Assembly (NCBI GenBank): GCA_003242205.1
Contig: QGUR01000067.1
Span: forward strand, 1 to 17,046
Origin: Chloroflexota bacterium
GTDB lineage: Bacteria; Chloroflexota; Anaerolineae; Aggregatilineales; Phototrophicaceae
Reading direction: 5' to 3'
Length of the DNA: 17,046 nucleotides
Position numbers and translations under genes: made by a program. Of this stretch, positions 14,416-17,046 are shown in pieces (position 1 is the first letter of the stretch; each line of letters opens with the position of its first letter). Under the pieces are notes generated by a model that was given only the letters and a program-made list of their open reading frames with translations, made no database searches and was not told the origin of the DNA.

Positions 14416-14449
14416 AAAACGTCCCGCAGTCGAATACGCGGGACGTTTT
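14416..14449. terminator. Bidirectional terminator between convergent genes
   Basis: AAAACGTCCCGC (14416-14427) pairs perfectly with GCGGGACGTTTT (14438-14449), 12 bp with a 10-nt loop. T runs are produced in both directions, so it can end both the plus-strand small gene and the minus-strand FmdB-like gene. Confidence 0.88.
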
Positions 14450-14497
14450 AACTTCCATACATCAAGCGCTCCAAACGCAGAGCGGCTGGCGCACAAC

Positions 14498-14776
14498 CTA
14501 GTCTGCGGCGGCAGCGGCATCCGATTTCGCCGACGCGCTATCCTTCGCGCCCTCGCCAGAGCCGTTCGTCCTTGCCGTATTGTTAATGCTCTTGCGCGAG
14601 GCATCCCTGCTGTCGTTGACGTAAAACCCAGAGCCTTTAAAGACAATGCCCGCGGGCTGAACGACACGCACGACGCGCTGACCGGTTACCGGGTCGACCT
14701 TCAGGGCCTCGTCGGTAAATTTCTGCCGGTATTCGAATGTTGTGCCATCCTCACGTCGATACGTATACAGCGGCAT
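14498..14776 (-). CDS. FmdB-family protein lacking the zinc-ribbon cysteines
   Basis: The 92-residue product keeps the outline of the FmdB putative regulatory domain: MPLYTYR at the start, FTDEAL (20-25), RVVRVVQPAGIVFKGSGFYV (34-53), with a low-complexity Ala/Ser/Asp tail from about 70. Family members normally carry two Cys pairs (CxxCG and CPxCG). Here those sites read REDGT (8-12) and DPVTG (28-32), and the whole protein has no cysteine. It cannot form the usual zinc ribbon. GAGGTGA lies 7 nt before the ATG. It is convergent with the small conserved gene and downstream of the HMA-like gene on the same strand, after a gap of about 225 bp that may hold a structured leader. Function unknown. 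Confidence 0.82.
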   Translation of the reverse strand: MPLYTYRREDGTTFEYRQKFTDEALKVDPVTGQRVVRVVQPAGIVFKGSGFYVNDSRDASRKSINNTARTNGSGEGAKDSASAKSDAAAAAD

Positions 14777-14836
14777 AGAGCATCACCTCATCCAAGCGCG
14801 TTTTTAGTTTTGTTCCAACGAACCATGATACAGCAG

Positions 14837-14895
14837 ATTCCACGCGTCGAAGCAATACTCCGTCAGATTTCTGATGATTTTTTTACACGTGGAAT
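14837..14895 (-). ncRNA. Candidate structured 5' leader of the FmdB-like gene
   Basis: ATTCCACGCGT (14837-14847) and ACACGTGGAAT (14885-14895) form an 11-bp stem. The single mismatch becomes a G-U wobble only in the minus-strand RNA, the leader of the downstream gene. A small hairpin, TCAG/CTGA, lies inside. With a start at the TATAAT near 14955, the leader would be about 170 nt. No known riboswitch class was recognised. Confidence 0.3.
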
Positions 14896-14954
14896 GCCGT
14901 ACCAGCACCGTCCTTCAGACGCCTGAACTGGGCGGTGTCTTACAGGGTCGTCGA

Positions 14955-14960
14955 ATTATA
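14955..14960 (-). promoter_or_regulatory. Predicted -10 for the FmdB-like gene
   Basis: TATAAT on the minus strand (14960-14955) lies just after the HMA-like gene and 179 nt upstream of the FmdB-like start. No good -35 was found. Readthrough from the HMA-like gene is also possible. Confidence 0.4.
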
Positions 14961-15001
14961 GGCCAACCCGCCGCCAAAGACCAGCCCCACTCTCGTCTGG
15001 C

Positions 15002-15214
15002 TCAGGGTTCAGACGCCGGCACATAGCCCAGATCGCTGACCGCGCGCTCGATATCGCGCCAGCTTGTCGGGTCTTCCCACTCAATCGTGACCTCTTTGGT
15101 CGCCCGCTGCATGTCGACGTGGCGCACGCCGGGAAGCTGGCGCAGCGCGTTTTCGATAATCTCGAAATCTTCTTCACTCACCGCTGTCGGAAAGTGAGCC
15201 GTTTTGACTGGCAT
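15002..15214 (-). CDS. HMA-fold (heavy-metal-associated-like) small protein lacking CxxC
   Basis: This 70-residue protein matches the ferredoxin-like fold of heavy-metal-associated domains: helix ENALRQLPGV (21-30), strand VRHVDMQRATKEVTIEWE and C-terminal helix IERAVSDLGYVP. The metal loop GMxCxxC is replaced by HFPTAVSEEDF (7-17), and there is no cysteine, so copper or zinc chaperoning by the usual site is not possible. ATG 15214 is chosen over GTG 15220 because GGGGTG sits 6 nt before it. It is divergent from the Nudix gene and shares its short promoter region. Role unknown; it may be a protein-interaction or structural relative of HMA domains. Confidence 0.75.
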   Translation of the reverse strand: MPVKTAHFPTAVSEEDFEIIENALRQLPGVRHVDMQRATKEVTIEWEDPTSWRDIERAVSDLGYVPASEP

Positions 15215-15247
15215 ACCCACACCCCGGTTTATGCAACTTGTAACACA

Positions 15248-15261
15248 TATACTGTATTATA
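15248..15261. promoter_or_regulatory. Overlapping divergent -10 elements (HMA-like and Nudix genes)
   Basis: TATAAT on minus (15261-15256) lies 41 nt before the HMA-like ATG. On plus, TATACT (15248-15253) and TATTAT (15255-15260) are candidate -10s for the Nudix gene. No good -35 appears for either direction, so assignment is tentative. Confidence 0.35.
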
Positions 15262-15313
15262 GCCCTTCGGCTCATGATGCGGCGCAGCATCCCCGCCCGA
15301 ACAGGACAACACG

Positions 15314-15856
15314 ATGGAACCATGGAAGACGCTGAACCGGCGCAGCGTACTCGACGCCGGTCGCTTTCTCACGGTCGAGATGCACGCCGTTCAACTGCCG
15401 GACGGACAGGTAATCGACGACTGGCCGTGGGTCATTACCCCGGACTATGTCAACGTCGTCGCCGTGACCGAAGCGGGCGAGTTTCTCGTCTTTCGCCAGA
15501 CGAAGTACGCTGTTGATGGCCTGACGCTGGCCCCGGTTGGTGGTTATCTCGAACCGGGCGAGCCCCCGCTCCTCGCCGCTCGGCGCGAGTTGCTGGAAGA
15601 AACGGGCTACGAGGCTTCGGACTGGACGACGCTTGGCGAGTATGTTGTGGACGGCAATCGTGGCGCGGGCACGGCGCATCTGTTTCTGGCGCGCAACGCC
15701 CGGCGCGTCGCCGAGCGCGACGCCGACGATCTGGAAGAACAGGAGTTGCTGCTGCTGAGCCGGGCCGAGGTGGAACAGGCGCTGTGCGACGGCGAATTTA
15801 AGGTGCTGGGCTGGGCATCGGCGGTGGCGCTTGCGCTGCTGCGTCTGGACGAATAA
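15314..15856 (+). CDS. Nudix hydrolase, ADP-ribose pyrophosphatase-like
   Basis: This 180-residue protein contains a complete Nudix box at 77-99 (Gx5Ex7REUxEExGU): Gly77, Glu83, Arg91-Glu92, Glu95-Glu96, Gly98, with Tyr99 at the last hydrophobic position. These residues bind magnesium and the diphosphate of nucleoside-diphosphate-linked substrates. The N-terminal region (SVLDAGRFLTVEMHAVQLPDG) and the FRQTKYAVDGLTLAPVGGY stretch before the box are typical of ADP-ribose or nucleotide-sugar pyrophosphatases. Exact substrate is open. AGGA lies 8 nt before the ATG. It stands between two candidate promoters and may be monocistronic; the next gene has its own TATAAT. Confidence 0.9.
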   Translation: MEPWKTLNRRSVLDAGRFLTVEMHAVQLPDGQVIDDWPWVITPDYVNVVAVTEAGEFLVFRQTKYAVDGLTLAPVGGYLEPGEPPLLAARRELLEETGYEASDWTTLGEYVVDGNRGAGTAHLFLARNARRVAERDADDLEEQELLLLSRAEVEQALCDGEFKVLGWASAVALALLRLDE

Positions 15857-15894
15857 TGCTCACCGAAAGCTCACGAAAGCCGGCGTAAAGCGGC

Positions 15895-15900
15895 TATAAT
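15895..15900 (+). promoter_or_regulatory. Predicted -10 of the molybdopterin oxidoreductase gene
   Basis: A perfect TATAAT lies 38 nt before the ATG at 15939. There is no -35 consensus; a near-tandem repeat (GCTCACCGAAA then GCTCACGAAA, 15858-15878) occupies that upstream region. Confidence 0.5.
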
Positions 15901-15938
15901 GAGGGCAATGCAAGCCCGGAAGTGGAAGAGACGGAACG

Positions 15939-16568
15939 ATGGGAATATTTGACGATATTCTGTCGCGAAGGCGCGAGGAAGAGCGCATCAAAGCTGAAGG
16001 CCGCCTGCCGCCGGGGCAGTCGCTGACGCAGAAATTTCCGGTGCTCCACTACGGGCCGACGCCCGGATTCGACGAAGCGACATGGGATTTGCGCGTTTTT
16101 GGCGAGGTCGAAAAGGAAATGCGCTGGACATGGCAGGAGTTTCAGGCCTTGCCCACCAAAACGCTGACCACCGACATCCACTGCGTCACCCGCTGGAGCA
16201 AGTTCGACACCGTCTGGGAAGGCGTGCCGTTTAAGGAATTTGTCAAACTGTTCGGCCTCAAGCCGACGGCCAAGTACGTCATCGCGCACTGCGAGTACGG
16301 CTATACCACCAACCTGCCGCTCGAAGTGATGATGGATGACGACGTGCTGCTGGCCTACAAGTTCGACGGCAAATATCTGGAACCTGACCACGGCTTCCCG
16401 CTGCGTACGCTCGTGCCAAAGCGCTACTTCTGGAAGAGCGCCAAGTGGCTGCGCGCGCTCGAATTCAGCCCGGTGGACAAGCCCGGCTTCTGGGAACAGG
16501 CCGGCTACCACAACGAAGGCGACCCGTGGAAGGAAGAGCGCTACGATCGCCGCGGGTTCCTGTTCTAA
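15939..16568 (+). CDS. Sulfite-oxidase-like molybdopterin-dependent oxidoreductase (YuiH type)
   Basis: This 209-residue protein is a stand-alone oxidoreductase molybdopterin-binding domain. Cys82 in DIHCVTRWS (79-87) is the expected cysteine ligand of the molybdenum centre, followed by WEGVPFKEF and later YGYTTNLPLE, DHGFPLRTLVPKRYFWKSAKWL and EEGD-type residues at the C terminus. The C-terminal dimerisation domain of full sulfite oxidases is absent, as is usual for this short YuiH-like group. There is no Tat or Sec signal, so it is predicted cytoplasmic. The start at 15939 has a purine-rich stretch (GGAAGAGACGGAA) upstream. Neighbours give no clue to its substrate or electron acceptor. Confidence 0.92.
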   Translation: MGIFDDILSRRREEERIKAEGRLPPGQSLTQKFPVLHYGPTPGFDEATWDLRVFGEVEKEMRWTWQEFQALPTKTLTTDIHCVTRWSKFDTVWEGVPFKEFVKLFGLKPTAKYVIAHCEYGYTTNLPLEVMMDDDVLLAYKFDGKYLEPDHGFPLRTLVPKRYFWKSAKWLRALEFSPVDKPGFWEQAGYHNEGDPWKEERYDRRGFLF

Positions 16569-16583
16569 ACGACCACGAGCACC

Positions 16584-16630
16584 TTCATCCCCTGCTGCTA
16601 CCCCAACCTGACGATCCGGCAGGGGATGAG
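16584..16630. repeat. Inverted repeat after the molybdopterin protein gene
   Basis: TTCATCCCCTGC (16584-16595) pairs with GCAGGGGATGAG (16619-16630): 11 Watson-Crick pairs and one T-G wobble with a 23-nt loop. No T run follows, so it is not a classical intrinsic terminator. Possible 3' stabilising stem or Rho-type stop; role unknown. Confidence 0.5.
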
Positions 16631-16687
16631 CTTCCTTGCGGCGGCGAAACGTGTGTTTGCCGTAGGACAAGCAACGCCAGCCCACCC

Positions 16688-16716
16688 TTCGCACAGCTTC
16701 CACCGTTCCCTATAAT
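16688..16716 (+). promoter_or_regulatory. Promoter of the lipoprotein gene
   Basis: TTCGCA (16688-16693, four of six matches to the -35 consensus) and TATAAT (16711-16716) are 17 bp apart, the best two-element promoter in the window. The leader would be about 29 nt. Confidence 0.6.
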
Positions 16717-16751
16717 ACCATTACCAAGTTTATTTCAACGAAGGCGTGCGG

Positions 16752-17046
16752 ATGCGTCGTTGGATCATTTTCGCCGTGGCGCTTGTGCTTGCGGCCTGCA
16801 ATTTTGGCGTTCCTCAGGTGACACCGACTGTCGCGCCTTCCCGCACGCCCACCCAAACGCCGCTGGCGACCTTCACGCCAACCCGCGAACTGACCGAAAT
16901 CGCGCTGCGCCAGTCGCCCAGCCCAACGCCGCCGACTGAAACGGACATGCCGGCCAGCCCGCCGCCAGCCACCACCGAGCCGCCCACCGTCACACCGCTG
17001 CCGCTGTTGAGCCTGACGCCAAGCGTGACGCCAACCCAGACGCCGT
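16752..17046 (+). CDS. Secreted lipoprotein with Thr/Pro-rich linker, N-terminal part (runs off the right edge)
   Basis: The frame opens at ATG 16752, after GAAGG at 16740-16744, and stays open to the window end (98 complete codons). Residues 1-16 are a lipoprotein signal: RR, a hydrophobic core (WIIFAVALVL) and lipobox LAAC with Cys16 as the lipidated residue. The mature part is a low-complexity linker rich in Pro and Thr (repeats such as TPTQTP and PSPTPP), common in extracellular proteins of Chloroflexota. Any functional domain lies beyond the window, so no function can be given. Confidence 0.8.
   Translation, partial: MRRWIIFAVALVLAACNFGVPQVTPTVAPSRTPTQTPLATFTPTRELTEIALRQSPSPTPPTETDMPASPPPATTEPPTVTPLPLLSLTPSVTPTQTP

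Noticed and set aside
14867..14884. Short hairpin followed by T7 on plus, a possible terminator
   Set aside because: The stem is only 4 bp with a 4-nt loop, and no plus-strand gene lies directly upstream; the small conserved gene already has a strong terminator at 14416-14449.
1..17046. CRISPR arrays, IS elements, prophage or defence genes
   Set aside because: No regularly spaced repeats, transposase, integrase, phage or known defence motifs were seen on either strand; the content is ordinary chromosomal metabolism and housekeeping.

Overview
This 17-kb GC-rich window looks like a chromosomal segment of a Chloroflexota bacterium, with Anaerolineae-like affinity. That placement is an inference from gene content: a Thr/Pro-rich lipoprotein, a cysteine-free FmdB-like protein, AglEFG-like sugar permeases and a DUF309 fusion. 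No rRNA, tRNA, IS element, CRISPR array or phage gene was recognised, and no gene-free stretch exceeds about 260 bp. Two real genes run off the window ends: an M28-type peptidase at the left edge (minus strand) and a lipoprotein at the right edge (plus strand).

Layout. 1-522 (-): 5' part of the M28-family peptidase gene. 692-1828 (+): dnaN, the DNA polymerase III sliding clamp, followed by a terminator. 2083-3123 (+): a luciferase-like flavin oxidoreductase. 3332-3931 (+): a DoxX/DoxD-type membrane protein, then a strong terminator shared with the convergent gene. 4009-6948 (-): a cytoplasmic GH38 alpha-mannosidase. It is divergent from 7081-8115 (+), a LacI-family repressor, and 8193-11469 (+), a sugar ABC transporter (binding protein plus two permeases, no ATPase). 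Together these form one alpha-mannoside or related glycoside uptake and degradation locus, with LacI-type palindromes in the divergent promoter region.

12457-13236 and 11643-12419 (-): a GH16-like beta-sandwich protein and a degenerate receiver-DUF309 fusion, convergent with the permeases across a bidirectional terminator. 13396-14034 and 14106-14414 (+): an MBL-fold protein and a small conserved protein. 14498-14776 and 15002-15214 (-): an FmdB-like protein and an HMA-fold protein. 15314-15856 (+): a Nudix hydrolase. 15939-16568 (+): a sulfite-oxidase-like molybdopterin protein. 16752-17046 (+): the start of a lipoprotein.

I did not find a clearly new multi-gene system. The most unusual signals are three neighbouring proteins of normally metal-binding folds (MBL, FmdB, HMA) that have all lost expected metal ligands, a pseudo-receiver fused to DUF309, a possibly structured leader before the FmdB-like gene, paired LacI-type operators at the mannosidase locus, and an inverted repeat bracketing the predicted dnaN -10 element.
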